A DNA stretch of 64,000 bases, from the NCBI GenBank assembly GCA_964507445.1, contig CAZDQF010000012.1, positions 92,747 to 156,746 of the forward strand, written 5' to 3'. A program made the translations under genes and the position numbers. The notes beneath the pieces are model-generated. The model was not told the DNA's origin. It saw nothing but the letters and a program-made list of their open reading frames with translations, and did no database searches. How positions within the stretch are numbered: position 1 is the stretch's first letter; each line of letters begins with the position of its first letter. Below, piece after piece: positions 33,856 through 43,291 of this stretch. The DNA comes from GCA-2683135 sp964507445. Its GTDB lineage: Bacteria > Planctomycetota > GCA-002687715.

Positions 33856-34404
33856 TTACTTGCTCTTGGCGGCGTCGAAGGACCTGACCCACGCCATGAA
33901 CGCGGCGTCCTGCGGGTCCAGGACCGAGGCCGCTCCGATGGACTTGATGTAGAGCGGGCCGCCGGGGGTCTCGATGACAGCCGCGACGAGCCGGCTGTCA
34001 GGCTTGTTGTTGCGCTCCGTGGCCCCTGGCCTGACCGGAGCCACGTAGGTGCCACGGGCGTCCAGCATATGGACCTTGAAGCCCTTGCGGATGTCGAACG
34101 TCTTGGTCTCCGGGTCCTTGGTGGTCTTGATCTGTTTGCGCCAACGGTCCAGGTTGGCCTTGACCCCACCGGCGCCGCGCTTGCCGAACCAGTACACCAC
34201 CACGTCCACGCTCTCGGACTTGTGGCTGATCTTCCACGTGGCCGCGCGCATGGTGGAGGTGGTCTTCACCTCCTTCCAAGTCGCGGGGACCTGACAGGTC
34301 ACCCCCGGAGGGGTGAGGGTCTTGGAGACGGTCTTCGCCTTCTTCTCGTCCTGCGCGGCGACGGTCACCGCCAGCAGGCTGAGGACAACGCATGTGATTC
34401 GCAT
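33856..34404 (-). CDS. Small exported protein of unknown function
   Basis: 182 residues with a signal peptide (MRITCVVLSLLAVTVAAQD). The mature part has one beta-rich domain (PPGVTCQVPATWKEV, KISHKSESVDVVVYW, GPLYIKSIGAAS). This resembles a domain found in exported proteins that bind or sense small proteins, but I cannot name it. TAACAT on the minus strand lies 6 nt before ATG 34404, so it may be leaderless. It follows the repeat protein at 34424 by 19 bp, suggesting shared function, and converges on the GMC gene with a 19-bp gap. Confidence 0.8.
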   Translation of the reverse strand: MRITCVVLSLLAVTVAAQDEKKAKTVSKTLTPPGVTCQVPATWKEVKTTSTMRAATWKISHKSESVDVVVYWFGKRGAGGVKANLDRWRKQIKTTKDPETKTFDIRKGFKVHMLDARGTYVAPVRPGATERNNKPDSRLVAAVIETPGGPLYIKSIGAASVLDPQDAAFMAWVRSFDAAKSK

Positions 34405-34410
34405 GCGTCC

Positions 34411-34416
34411 ATGTTA
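34411..34416 (-). promoter_or_regulatory. Candidate -10 element (TAACAT) of the small exported protein
   Basis: TAACAT, 6 nt (GGACGC), then ATG at 34404. It fits the same leaderless pattern and lies just past the upstream gene's stop-codon region (stop at 34424). The -35 is not clear. Confidence 0.35.
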
Positions 34417-34423
34417 ACCGGCC

Positions 34424-35974
34424 TCAACGGAGTCGGAAGTGATCGCCGTCCCTCTGGAACTCCAGGGTGATGCTCTCCGTGGTGGTCGGGCCGATCACCT
34501 TGCACTCCACAGTGGCGGAATCCGCCCCTCGCTCCACGGTCCCCAGGGTCAGCCGGAACCGAGGGTCGCTGAGCCGGTCGGACAAGGAGACGAAGGAGGC
34601 GCGGTTGGCGGTGGTGTCGTATCCCGGTGCGCAGAGGGTCCGGTAGAGCGCGAAGTCGCGCTTGGTGACAGCCTCGCGCCAGGTGTTGAACAGGCCTGCG
34701 AGGACGTCCTCTCCCGAGTCTGTCGCGTCCTGACGGGGACTCTCGAAGGTGAAGCTGCTGATGCACTGCTCCATGAGCGCGCCGGTGGTGTCCAGCAGGT
34801 CCGCACGCGTGGCGTAGGACAGGACGTAGACCTGGTCCTGCTGCCACGTCACCAGCATGCGGCCCTGGTTGCTGGCGCCGCTCTGCGCGCTGCTCCCCAC
34901 GCGGTACGAGCGGGCCGGGCGACCCGAGACGTGGGTGTCCGTCCCGTCGGAGTAGGTGAGAGACAGGCCACGCTTGACGTAGGACGACTTGAGGGTGGTG
35001 AGGAAGCGCTGGGCGATGGCGTCCAGGTTCTTCTCCACCAGCCACTCCGGGCGGCGGGACCGATAGCGCAGGATCTGGATCTCGGTCTCCGTGGTCTGGT
35101 CGCCCGCGGATTGCGCCTGCCGCGTGAAGGAGACCAGGGAGTTGGCGTTGCGGTCTTCGCGGTAGATGGAGAAGCCGCTGGGGACGTTGATGCTGAACGC
35201 GCCGGCCGGTTCCCTGTGCGTGATGAGCTCGGGTGCCTTCGTGGTCCGGGCTGGGGTGTTGTCTGACGGGGCCTCGGGTCCCGGTTCAGCGTGTTCGACT
35301 GTCGGGCGCAGGACGGTCGGCCCGTCGCCCTTCCGCGCCCATATCTCCTTGAGCACGTCCTGGTGAACTCCCTGGCGGGTCATGTCCAGGAGGTCGTCCA
35401 CGGCGACGTCGAAGCGGGCGTCGGCCTTGCGGATACGCCGGATGATCTCGTTGGCGGGGATGTTCGCTCGGGTCATGTCCACCACGCCCCCGGTGCTCAC
35501 CGTGGTCGCCGCCTGCGCCACCTCGGTGGTGGTCTTGCCGCGAGCACGCATCTCCTTGATCACCTCTGCCGGGACGCCCCGTCGTGCGAGCCCCACCAGA
35601 TCATCGATCGTGAGGTCGAAGCGGCTGTCGGTCTTGCGGATCCTGGCGATGACGTCCTCGCCGTTCACGCCCATCTCCACGAGGGCCATGACGTCGGCGA
35701 TGTTCATGGGGTCCGGTTGGCGCAGCTTCAGCTCGTTCTCGAGCCGGGTCACGAGGCCTTGATCGAGACCCCCCTTGCGCAGCCTTTGGACCGAGCTAGC
35801 GTCCAGATCGACGGGGATGCCATGCTGATCCACCAGCCTGATCAGCTCCGTGGCCGAGACTCCGGCCTCGTGCAGAGTGACCAGAACTTCCGTGTTCATC
35901 TGCGGTTCCTGCGCTACCGCGACGCCGGCGAACGCCGACAACGACAACAGCAGGACGACGGTCTTCCCGGACAT
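34424..35974 (-). CDS. Exported protein with helical repeats and an NTF2-like tail
   Basis: 516 residues from ATG 35974, with AAGGAG 7 nt upstream and a signal peptide (MSGKTVVLLLSLSAFAG). Residues 25-230 contain repeats of about 45 residues with the pattern LV..GV..E.VI..IRK.DSRFDLTIDDLVGLARRGVP, for instance near residues 95-145 and 165-215. Residues 255-425 form a beta-rich domain (AFSINVPSGFSIY...), similar in style to the following gene's product. The final 100 residues (VLAGLFNTWREAVTKRDFALYRTLC) look like an NTF2/SnoaL-type fold. Function unknown. The helical repeats could mediate protein-protein contacts in the periplasm or on the surface. Confidence 0.78.
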   Translation of the reverse strand: MSGKTVVLLLSLSAFAGVAVAQEPQMNTEVLVTLHEAGVSATELIRLVDQHGIPVDLDASSVQRLRKGGLDQGLVTRLENELKLRQPDPMNIADVMALVEMGVNGEDVIARIRKTDSRFDLTIDDLVGLARRGVPAEVIKEMRARGKTTTEVAQAATTVSTGGVVDMTRANIPANEIIRRIRKADARFDVAVDDLLDMTRQGVHQDVLKEIWARKGDGPTVLRPTVEHAEPGPEAPSDNTPARTTKAPELITHREPAGAFSINVPSGFSIYREDRNANSLVSFTRQAQSAGDQTTETEIQILRYRSRRPEWLVEKNLDAIAQRFLTTLKSSYVKRGLSLTYSDGTDTHVSGRPARSYRVGSSAQSGASNQGRMLVTWQQDQVYVLSYATRADLLDTTGALMEQCISSFTFESPRQDATDSGEDVLAGLFNTWREAVTKRDFALYRTLCAPGYDTTANRASFVSLSDRLSDPRFRLTLGTVERGADSATVECKVIGPTTTESITLEFQRDGDHFRLR

Positions 35975-36084
35975 AAGTCGTCTCCTTGGGGGGCCGGCGG
36001 AGGCCGGCCGATTCACCTGTCTTGACCTCTATCGGCAAGAACCGACCCGTGACATCCTGAAAACCAGCAGGAGATGCACATTTC

Positions 36085-37908
36085 ATGACCTCTGTCGCGA
36101 AATACGACGGTCTTGAGCAGCGGGAGTGGCTCTGTGCCACGGGCGGTGGTGGCTACGCCCTCGGGACCAGCTCCGGTGTGGCGACGCGGCGCTACCACGG
36201 GAACCTGATCGTGGCCTACCCCCCGCCGTTGGGCAGGATCATGGTCTGGCCCCGGACGGAGGAGGTCCTGGTCACGGCTGGCGGGAGATCCGTCCCCATC
36301 GCCCGCGCCTGGTACGGACCCGGCGTCCTCACCCCGGTGGACGCCGTGGAGGCAGTCGCGTTCTCCCTCGCTCCCGATGGTTCCCCGTGCTGGGTCTTCG
36401 ACGTGGAGGGACACCGGATCAGGCGTCGCCTGACGGTCGGTGAACGTCACGCGGAGCTGCGGTTCGACCTGCTCTCCGGCGACCCGTGTGACGTGCTCGT
36501 CCGACCGCTCCTGACCTGGCGCAGCCACCATCACCTGATCCGGGAGCCGGACGTGTCTTCCATCCAGGTGACGTTCGGTGGCGAGGTGGAGGACGACCAG
36601 CCGCACGTCTACGAGAACGCGCTCTGTCCGAGGGAGCGGGATCGAGGCTACGACTACGAAGAGAATCTGGTGGCCCCTCTTCAGGTGCGCCTGCCCGTAG
36701 GCGGAGATCGAAGCTGGCTGCGTGTGTCCGTCGGTTCGGAGTCGGGGTCGTGTCCTTCCTCGGACGCGGCGGCGAGGGCGGCGGCGTCCTTCATCGTGCG
36801 GCGTCCGGACGGCCACCGGGGGATCATCGCCGGTTACCCGTGGTTTGGTGAGTGGGGTCGAGACACCATGATCGCGATCCCCGGGTTGCTGTTGCCGCAC
36901 GATCCCGGAGGCGCTCGCGAGATCATGGAGGCCTGGTGTCAGCGTCTGCGACGTGGCCTGCTCCCCTGCCAGCTGTCCGACGGATCTCCGGATGAGCTCC
37001 ACACCAACACCGCGGACGCGGCGCTGCGCATGTTGGATGCGGCGGCGGCGCTCTACCTCGTGGAGCCCGGCTCCGTGGATCAGCCCCTGCGAGAGGCGGT
37101 GTTCGCGGTCTTGGATGCGTACCACGAGGGTACGGACCACGGCATCTTCGTGGACGATGACGGTCTGTTGGTGGCGGGAGCGCCCGGGGCGGCGCTGACC
37201 TGGATGGACGCCATCGGATCGGATGGACCGGTGACCCCGAGGCGCGGCAAGGCGGTGGACCTGAACGCGCTCTACCTGCGTGGCCTGCGCCTGGGTGCGC
37301 GGCTGGCCGGGGATGCAGACGGGGCCCTGCAGGCCACGCTGACGATGCGGGCAGAGCGCTGCGCCGCCGCTCTGGGTTCACGATTCTTCAACCCCGACGT
37401 CGGTTGGATACGAGATGTGGTCGACCCTGAGGACCCGACCGCGGGGGAGGAGCTCAGGCCCAACCTCCTGGTGGCGCTGGGAACACCGGGTATCCCGTGG
37501 CCTGACGGCGCGGCGGAGCGGACGCTCCAGGCGGTGGAGCAGCGGCTCCTCACGCCCCGCGGGCTGCGCACCCTGGACCCCGAACACCCTGACTACCAAC
37601 CCCACTACAACGGGGATCAGCAGACGCGGGACCGCGCCTATCACCAGGGCACGGTGTGGCCGTGGTTGATGGGACCCTACGCGGACGCCGTGATCAACGT
37701 GCGGGGCGATGGGTTGCCCGTGCGAGAGGCGTTGGGGCAGGCCCTGGCGCCGCTGATGTCCGAGCTGCGGAGCGTGGGGTCGCTTCATGAGGTCCACGAT
37801 GGCGCGGCGCCCCACCTCCCCGGCGGCTGTCCGGCGCAGGCATGGAGCGTGTCCGAGGTGGTCCGCGCATGGCGTCTCGCTTCCCGCGGTGCTCCTGGCT
37901 TAGAATGA
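36085..37908 (+). CDS. Amylo-alpha-1,6-glucosidase-type glycogen debranching enzyme
   Basis: 607 residues, slightly short. The N-terminal GDE_N beta-sandwich domain carries WLCATGGGGYALGTSSG and TRRYHGNLI. The C-terminal (alpha/alpha)6 barrel shows GYPWFGEWGRDTMIA (about residues 250-264; acid residues for catalysis), WMDAIG, RGKAVDLNALY, and YHQGTVWPWLMGPY. This architecture is the archaeal-type GDE found in many bacteria. It removes alpha-1,6 branches after phosphorylase trimming and so supports glycogen use. The start is ATG 36085, with AGGAG about 12 nt upstream. It is followed by murE after 21 bp; this looks like chance co-location or a shared transcript. Confidence 0.93.
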   Translation: MTSVAKYDGLEQREWLCATGGGGYALGTSSGVATRRYHGNLIVAYPPPLGRIMVWPRTEEVLVTAGGRSVPIARAWYGPGVLTPVDAVEAVAFSLAPDGSPCWVFDVEGHRIRRRLTVGERHAELRFDLLSGDPCDVLVRPLLTWRSHHHLIREPDVSSIQVTFGGEVEDDQPHVYENALCPRERDRGYDYEENLVAPLQVRLPVGGDRSWLRVSVGSESGSCPSSDAAARAAASFIVRRPDGHRGIIAGYPWFGEWGRDTMIAIPGLLLPHDPGGAREIMEAWCQRLRRGLLPCQLSDGSPDELHTNTADAALRMLDAAAALYLVEPGSVDQPLREAVFAVLDAYHEGTDHGIFVDDDGLLVAGAPGAALTWMDAIGSDGPVTPRRGKAVDLNALYLRGLRLGARLAGDADGALQATLTMRAERCAAALGSRFFNPDVGWIRDVVDPEDPTAGEELRPNLLVALGTPGIPWPDGAAERTLQAVEQRLLTPRGLRTLDPEHPDYQPHYNGDQQTRDRAYHQGTVWPWLMGPYADAVINVRGDGLPVREALGQALAPLMSELRSVGSLHEVHDGAAPHLPGGCPAQAWSVSEVVRAWRLASRGAPGLE

Positions 37909-37929
37909 GCCCCTCCGGGGAGGAACGGC

Positions 37930-39390
37930 ATGGTGACCACACTGCGTCGCCTGGCCGCCGCGCTCGGTTGTCGCGTGATCGGACCCGACGTGGAGGTGTC
38001 GGGCGTCGCCCTCGATAGCCGCTGCGTCGTCCAGGGCGATCTGTTCGCGGCGCTCAAGGGGCGCGATCACGAGGGGGCGAGGTTCATCGCCGAGGCGGAG
38101 CGCCGCGGCGCTGTCGCCGTCCTGGTCGACGCCGCCTGTCCCGTAGACACCGCCCTGCCCCTCTTGCTGAGCGATCGCCCTCGGGCGGACGCCTCCCGCG
38201 CTGCCCATCTGCTGGCAGGCGACCCGGGGGCGGGGCTGGAGCTCTTCGGGGTGACGGGGACCAACGGCAAGACCACCACCTGCTGGCTCCTCAAGCACCT
38301 GCTGGAACCGGAGCCCGACGCGTACGGTTGTCTCGGGACGGTCTCCTTCCGAACCGCGGGCGTGGACCGACGGAGCACCCACACCACCCCGGACCCGGTC
38401 TCCATGTCCAAGTTGCTGCGCGGTGCGCGGGGCTCCGGGCAGGCCGGTTGCATCCTGGAGGTCTCCAGCCATGCGTTGCATCAGGAGCGTCTGGCGGGGC
38501 TGTGGTTCTCCGGTGTGGTGTTCACGAACCTCACCCGGGATCACCTGGACTACCACGGTTCCATGGAGCGCTATCGGGACGCCAAGCTCCGGCTCGTGAC
38601 GCAGCTCGGTCCGGCGGCGCCCGTGGTGTTCCCGGCCGACGACGAGTGGCTCGCCCCGGCGCTGCGCGATCGAGGAGACGGGATCTCCTTTGGTCGGAGC
38701 GCCGATGCCTGGCTGCGGATCACGGCTGAGCGGCACCACGGGGCGGGAGCCCGCATCCGGCTCGCCTGGGACGGCCAGGAGGTGGAGGTCCACAGCCCGC
38801 TCCTCGGACCGTTCAACGTCTCCAACGTGGCGGCCGCCTTCACCCTCGGGGTCAGCCTGGGCCGGGACCCCGAGGAGTTGGTGCAACGGGTGGCGTGCTT
38901 CGCTGGCGTACCGGGTCGCATGGAGCGGATCACCGGGCAGGGAGCACCGCTGGTGGTGGTGGACTACGCCCACGCCCCGGATGCCGTCGAGAAGGCCGTG
39001 GACGCCTGCCGTCATGCGTGTGCCGGTCGCCTGATCGTCGTGGTGGGCGCGGGAGGTGATCGGGACCGCGGCAAGCGCCCGTTGATGGGCGCTGCGGCGC
39101 AACGCAGGGCGGACCTGGTCATCGTCACCAGCGACAACCCGAGAGGGGAGGACCCGTCCCAGATCATGGAGGACGTCTCCCGGGGGTTCGAGCCCGGGGG
39201 CTGTCCCTGGATGCAGGAGCCGGATCGGGCGACCGCCATTCGTCTGGCCATCCAGGAGGCCCGGTCCACGGACTGCGTCGCCATCCTCGGCAAGGGACAC
39301 GAGGACTATCAGGAGGTGGCGGGTGTGCGTCGTCGTTTCGTGGACGCGGAGGTCGCTCGCCAGTTCCTGTCCGAGGACGTCCATGGCTGA
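37930..39390 (+). CDS. murE: UDP-N-acetylmuramoyl-L-alanyl-D-glutamate--2,6-diaminopimelate ligase
   Basis: 486 residues. MurE adds the third amino acid to the peptidoglycan precursor. ATP-binding GTNGKTTT (about residues 111-118), the central-domain EVSSHAL and TNLTRDHLDYHG, and VVDYAHAPDAVEKA and GGDRDRGKR are all visible. The specificity motif DNPR (about 402-405) indicates meso-diaminopimelate rather than lysine. The ribosome site GGAGGAA is 6 nt before ATG 37930, and TAGAAT over the debranching-enzyme stop could be its -10 element. The gene ends inside murD (8-nt overlap). Confidence 0.97.
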   Translation: MVTTLRRLAAALGCRVIGPDVEVSGVALDSRCVVQGDLFAALKGRDHEGARFIAEAERRGAVAVLVDAACPVDTALPLLLSDRPRADASRAAHLLAGDPGAGLELFGVTGTNGKTTTCWLLKHLLEPEPDAYGCLGTVSFRTAGVDRRSTHTTPDPVSMSKLLRGARGSGQAGCILEVSSHALHQERLAGLWFSGVVFTNLTRDHLDYHGSMERYRDAKLRLVTQLGPAAPVVFPADDEWLAPALRDRGDGISFGRSADAWLRITAERHHGAGARIRLAWDGQEVEVHSPLLGPFNVSNVAAAFTLGVSLGRDPEELVQRVACFAGVPGRMERITGQGAPLVVVDYAHAPDAVEKAVDACRHACAGRLIVVVGAGGDRDRGKRPLMGAAAQRRADLVIVTSDNPRGEDPSQIMEDVSRGFEPGGCPWMQEPDRATAIRLAIQEARSTDCVAILGKGHEDYQEVAGVRRRFVDAEVARQFLSEDVHG

Positions 39391-40714
39391 GCGCTTCCTG
39401 GTGGTGGGCGTGGGCGCCAGCGGACAAGGGATCGCGCGCCTTCTCCAGGCTCGAGGCAGGGCCGTGTCGCTCACGGACCGCGTGGCCGATCCGGAGGCTC
39501 TCCCGGATGACCTGCGGCGCCTCCGGTGGCTGGGACCTGATCCGGATCATGAGGTGCTCCGAGACGTGGACACCCTGGTGCTCTCACCGGGGGTGCCTCG
39601 AGATGCGCCCCTCGTGGTCAGGGCGGAGAGGGCGGGTGTCCGCATCAGCGGTGAGCTGGAAGAGGCGTTCCGCCTCTCTGCGGTGCCCGTCATTGCCGTC
39701 ACGGGGACCAACGGGAAGAGCACCACCACCAGGATGGTCTCCTGGATGCTGGGGCGGGCGGGGAGTGTGAATGCTCCGGCGGGCGGCAATCTCGGGAGGC
39801 CCTATTCCGAGCTCGTGTTGAACGAAGCCGACGCCGCGGTCCACGTGGTGGAGGTGTCCAGCTTCCAGGGCGAGACCCTCGACACCTTCCGGCCCCGCGT
39901 CGCCGCGTTGCTCAACCTGACCCCGGATCACCTGGAGCGGCACGGGACCCTGGGTGCATACGCGGACGCCAAGGCCGCTGTGTTCGCAGCCATGGGTGCG
40001 GGGGACACCGTTGTTTGCGGACCAGGACTGGAGCGGTTCTGGTTTCCTCCCGGTGTTCGCCGGTCGTGGTTCGCTTCGGGGCCGGTTCACGACGGTAGCT
40101 GGGAAGAAGCCCGTTGCATGCACGTGGCCACGGGAGGTGTGGTGAGCGATCGGGTCTACAGGTTCGAAGGGGGCGACGCTGCCGATCCGGACCGACTGAA
40201 CGCCATGGCTTCGGTCGCCGTGGTCACGGCCATGGGGGTGGACGCCGTCGCTGCCGCGCGGACCTTGCGGTCCTTCCACGGGTTGCCTCATCGCATGGAG
40301 CACGTCTGCACACGAGACGGGGTCCGCTGGGTTGACGATTCCAAGGCCACCAATGTGGCCGCAGCGGTGGCCGGAGTTGGCTCCCTGAAGCGACGGGTGG
40401 TGTTGTTGTGCGGTGGACAGGAGGATCACCAGGGTGTGGCGGAGTTGGCGGCCCTCTCCAACGTGCGGCTGGCGTTCTGTCTGGGGGAATCCGGTCCCCG
40501 TCTGGCGGCGGCGTTCGGGTCCAGGGGGGTCCTGGCCGAGACGGTCCCGATCGCGGTGGCGGAGGCCGCGGGCGTCGCCAGGCCCGGAGAGGCCGTCGTG
40601 CTGGCCCCTGGGTTCAAGAGCTTTGACCAGTACAGCGGCTTTGAGGCTCGGGGGCAGGACTTTCAGCGGATTGTGGGCGGTTTAGGCTCCGGAGCCTCCT
40701 CCCTGGACTCCTGA
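39383..40714 (+). CDS. murD: UDP-N-acetylmuramoylalanine--D-glutamate ligase
   Basis: 443 residues. MurD attaches D-glutamate, the step before MurE. It has the N-terminal Rossmann domain (VVGVGASGQGIAR), ATP-binding GTNGKSTTTRM (near 107), LTPDHLERHG, the Mur-ligase VDDSKATN and the C-terminal GGQEDHQGV and GFKSFDQY. ATG 39383 is chosen because it overlaps the murE end (ATGGCTGA) and starts the conserved core (MAERFLVVGVG). In most dcw clusters murF and mraY lie between murE and murD; here they do not. Confidence 0.96.
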   Translation: MAERFLVVGVGASGQGIARLLQARGRAVSLTDRVADPEALPDDLRRLRWLGPDPDHEVLRDVDTLVLSPGVPRDAPLVVRAERAGVRISGELEEAFRLSAVPVIAVTGTNGKSTTTRMVSWMLGRAGSVNAPAGGNLGRPYSELVLNEADAAVHVVEVSSFQGETLDTFRPRVAALLNLTPDHLERHGTLGAYADAKAAVFAAMGAGDTVVCGPGLERFWFPPGVRRSWFASGPVHDGSWEEARCMHVATGGVVSDRVYRFEGGDAADPDRLNAMASVAVVTAMGVDAVAAARTLRSFHGLPHRMEHVCTRDGVRWVDDSKATNVAAAVAGVGSLKRRVVLLCGGQEDHQGVAELAALSNVRLAFCLGESGPRLAAAFGSRGVLAETVPIAVAEAAGVARPGEAVVLAPGFKSFDQYSGFEARGQDFQRIVGGLGSGASSLDS

Positions 40715-40835
40715 ACTGGCGCAGATTCTGGTGCGGGGCCTGTGGTAGCCTCGAAATTGCCCCTATTCCCTGGCGATCCCGTTGATTCCGCTGCCGTCGG
40801 GACCGGACTGCGTCGCCCTGCCCCGGAGCCCATTC

Positions 40836-41729
40836 ATGAGTAGAAGCACGTTCATCCTCGGAGCCCTGTTGGTCGGGCTCTTCGTTTGCCCGTTGTTCGG
40901 TCAATCCCTGACGACCACCTTCGCCAACAACAACGGGCAGTCCGGCAACATGTTCGACATCGTTGCCCTCAACGACGTCGCGATCCAGAACTTCGACTGC
41001 AACCTGGACACCGGGTCCTGGACCGTGGAGGTGTACGCGGTCACCGCGGGCGGCACCTTCACCGGTAACGAGACCAACGCCGCCGCATGGTCGTTGATCG
41101 GTACGGCCACGGTGACCGGCGCGGGTGCCGGCCTGCCCACGGACCTCGGGCTCTCTCTCGGGTACTCGGTGAGCGCCGGCGCGACTCAGGGCTTCTACGT
41201 CACCTGTTCCACCGGCACCGGCATGAACTACACCAACGGGACGACCCAGGGCGCGGTGTTCGCTTCCGATTCGAACATCCAGTTCCTGGAGGGTGTGGGC
41301 AAGGCCTATCCGTTTGGCTCCACGTTCACCCCGCGAGTCTGGAACGGCAACATTCACTACACCACGGGCCCTGCGAGCGAGCCGCTGCTGGGCGTCACCA
41401 CCGGCGTTGGTGATCTGGTCCTCTCCGGTCCGGACGATCCGCCGGGGACTGTGGAGGGCTACCTGCTGCTGTCCAACGACGTCTCCGGTCCGGTGGGAGG
41501 TGGCCCGTTCGTCGGTCTCTACCCCGACCAGTTGACGTTCACCGGCCTGACCATCGGCGCCGCCGTGGGCAACCTGTTCCACTATCTCCCGTCTCCCGCC
41601 ACGTTCCCCAACGTGGACCTGGTGTTGCCCGCGGGGTCCCTGCCTACGGGGATCTCGTACGACGCGGTGCTGGTCCAGGTGGTGGGAGCAGCCCTGGAGA
41701 TCAGCAACGTCGCCCGCGTGAATTTCTGA
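40836..41729 (+). CDS. Small exported protein with the shared C-terminal module
   Basis: 297 residues, starting at ATG 40836 with GGAG about 8 nt upstream and a signal peptide (MSRSTFILGALLVGLFVCPL). The N-terminal domain (residues 22-175) has the pattern FANNNGQSGNMFDIVALNDV...FYVTCSTGTGMNYTNG...YPFG..F.PRVWNGNI, a beta-sandwich I have seen in exported proteins of several phyla but cannot name. The last 115 residues (LLGVTTGVGDLVLSG to NVARVNF) resemble, more weakly, the C-terminal modules of the large proteases. TAGCCT at 40746 could be its -10 element, giving a leader of about 80 nt. Function unknown. Confidence 0.82.
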   Translation: MSRSTFILGALLVGLFVCPLFGQSLTTTFANNNGQSGNMFDIVALNDVAIQNFDCNLDTGSWTVEVYAVTAGGTFTGNETNAAAWSLIGTATVTGAGAGLPTDLGLSLGYSVSAGATQGFYVTCSTGTGMNYTNGTTQGAVFASDSNIQFLEGVGKAYPFGSTFTPRVWNGNIHYTTGPASEPLLGVTTGVGDLVLSGPDDPPGTVEGYLLLSNDVSGPVGGGPFVGLYPDQLTFTGLTIGAAVGNLFHYLPSPATFPNVDLVLPAGSLPTGISYDAVLVQVVGAALEISNVARVNF

Positions 41730-41769
41730 TCGGTCGGAGAACACCTGCGCGGTTCGGTGCGGCGCCGCG

Positions 41770-41775
41770 TAGGAT
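41770..41775 (+). promoter_or_regulatory. Candidate -10 element (TAGGAT) of pyk
   Basis: TAGGAT is followed by 7 nt and ATG at 41783. There is no Shine-Dalgarno sequence in the interval. Confidence 0.45.
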
Positions 41776-41782
41776 GTGATCC

Positions 41783-43291
41783 ATGCCCTTGCGCCGCAGA
41801 GTCAAGATCATCGCGACCCTGGGGCCGGCGTCCCGGTCTCAGGAGGTGGTCGGAGAGATGATCGGGGCGGGTATGGACCTGGCCCGCCTGAACTGCTCCC
41901 ACGCCTCCCACCAGGACCTGACGGAGATGGCGACGCTGGTGCGTCGTACGGCGCGAGCCCTGCACCGTCCCGTGGGGCTGCTCCTGGATCTCTGCGGGCC
42001 CAAGCTCCGCACCGGACGCCTCGTCGGTGGCGGTCCTGTTGAGCTCGTCCCCGGTGCGAAGCTGACGCTGTCTTCGGGTCTGGAGGAAGGAGACAGCTCC
42101 CGGGTGGGGGTCTCCTACGGCGCCCTGGCCCGAGACCTCTCCCCCGGGGACCGGGTCCTGCTCAACGACGGGTTACTGGAGCTGGTCGTGGTGGAGGTCC
42201 GCGGTGACGACGTGGTCACGGAGGTGGTCGTGGGGGGGCCGCTGGGGGAGCGCAAGGGGATCAACCTCCCGGGCACGCGCCTCGGGCTGCCGGCCCTGAC
42301 GGACAAGGACAAGGCGGATCTTGCGGTTGGCGTCGGCATCGGCGTGGACTACGTGGCCCTGTCGTTCGTCCAGGGTCCGGAAGATGTCATGACGCTCCGG
42401 GATGAGATGACCCGGCTCGACGCGGACATCCCCATCATCGCCAAGATCGAGCGACCCCAGGCCGTGGAGCGACTGGAGGAGATCCTGGAAGTCTGCGAGG
42501 GGGTGATGGTGGCCCGTGGCGACCTGGGGGTGGAGGCGGGGTCCCACCGCGTGCCGCTGATCCAGAAGCGCATCCTCGAAGAGGCGTCTCGTCGCGCGGT
42601 CCTGGACATCACCGCGACCCAGATGCTGGAGTCCATGATCCAGAACCCCCGGCCCACGCGGGCCGAGGCGTCGGACGTGGCCAACGCCATCCTGGACGGG
42701 TCCGACGCGGTCATGCTCTCCGGGGAGACCGCCGTGGGTGAGCACCCGGTGGAGGCGGTGCGGATGATGGACCGGATCGCCATGGAGGTTCAGGGGGCGG
42801 TGGAGCCGGGCAGCTTCGAGATCGGGCACATGCTGCTGCCGGACGGACCGGCGACGGCGGTGGCCCGCGCGGCGGGGCACATCGCCGCCTCCGAGCGCTA
42901 CGAGACCATCATCGTCCTCACCAGCAGCGGCTGGACCGCGCGCATCGTGGCGGCCTTCGCTCCGGATGCCAACATCATCGCCCTGACGCCGGCGGAGCGG
43001 ACTCTGGGGCGCCTCACCCTGGTGCGGGGCGTGCTCCCGGTGTTCCTGCCCTTCGTGGGGGACACGGATCGCATCCTGGCCTCCGGGGAGGCGGAGCTGG
43101 TGCAGCGGGGTCTGATCAGTCCGGGGGATCAGGTGATCCTGGTCTCCGGTGAGATGGACTCGTGGGGAGTCACCCACCTGCTGAAGATCCTGACCGTGCG
43201 TAGCGAGGAAGAACGGGGCGCGGACCCGCAATCACGGCGCTTCGCCATGACCCGCATTGTGCCGTTGCCGGACAATGTGGAGGGCGACTGA
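41783..43291 (+). CDS. pyk: Pyruvate kinase
   Basis: 502 residues, normal length. It converts phosphoenolpyruvate and ADP to pyruvate and ATP, the last glycolytic step. Markers: KIIATLGPAS, ARLNCSHAS, LLLDLCGPKLRTG (most enzymes read LDTKGPEIRT), the catalytic Lys in AKIERPQAV (about residue 220), MVARGDLGVE, and ATQMLESMIQNPRPTRAEASDVANA. The C-terminal domain is present (ETIIVLTSSGWTARIVAAFAP) with a typical allosteric-site region. The LDLCGPKLRTG variant of the cation/ADP-binding segment is worth noting but lies within the family's variation. Confidence 0.97.
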   Translation: MPLRRRVKIIATLGPASRSQEVVGEMIGAGMDLARLNCSHASHQDLTEMATLVRRTARALHRPVGLLLDLCGPKLRTGRLVGGGPVELVPGAKLTLSSGLEEGDSSRVGVSYGALARDLSPGDRVLLNDGLLELVVVEVRGDDVVTEVVVGGPLGERKGINLPGTRLGLPALTDKDKADLAVGVGIGVDYVALSFVQGPEDVMTLRDEMTRLDADIPIIAKIERPQAVERLEEILEVCEGVMVARGDLGVEAGSHRVPLIQKRILEEASRRAVLDITATQMLESMIQNPRPTRAEASDVANAILDGSDAVMLSGETAVGEHPVEAVRMMDRIAMEVQGAVEPGSFEIGHMLLPDGPATAVARAAGHIAASERYETIIVLTSSGWTARIVAAFAPDANIIALTPAERTLGRLTLVRGVLPVFLPFVGDTDRILASGEAELVQRGLISPGDQVILVSGEMDSWGVTHLLKILTVRSEEERGADPQSRRFAMTRIVPLPDNVEGD

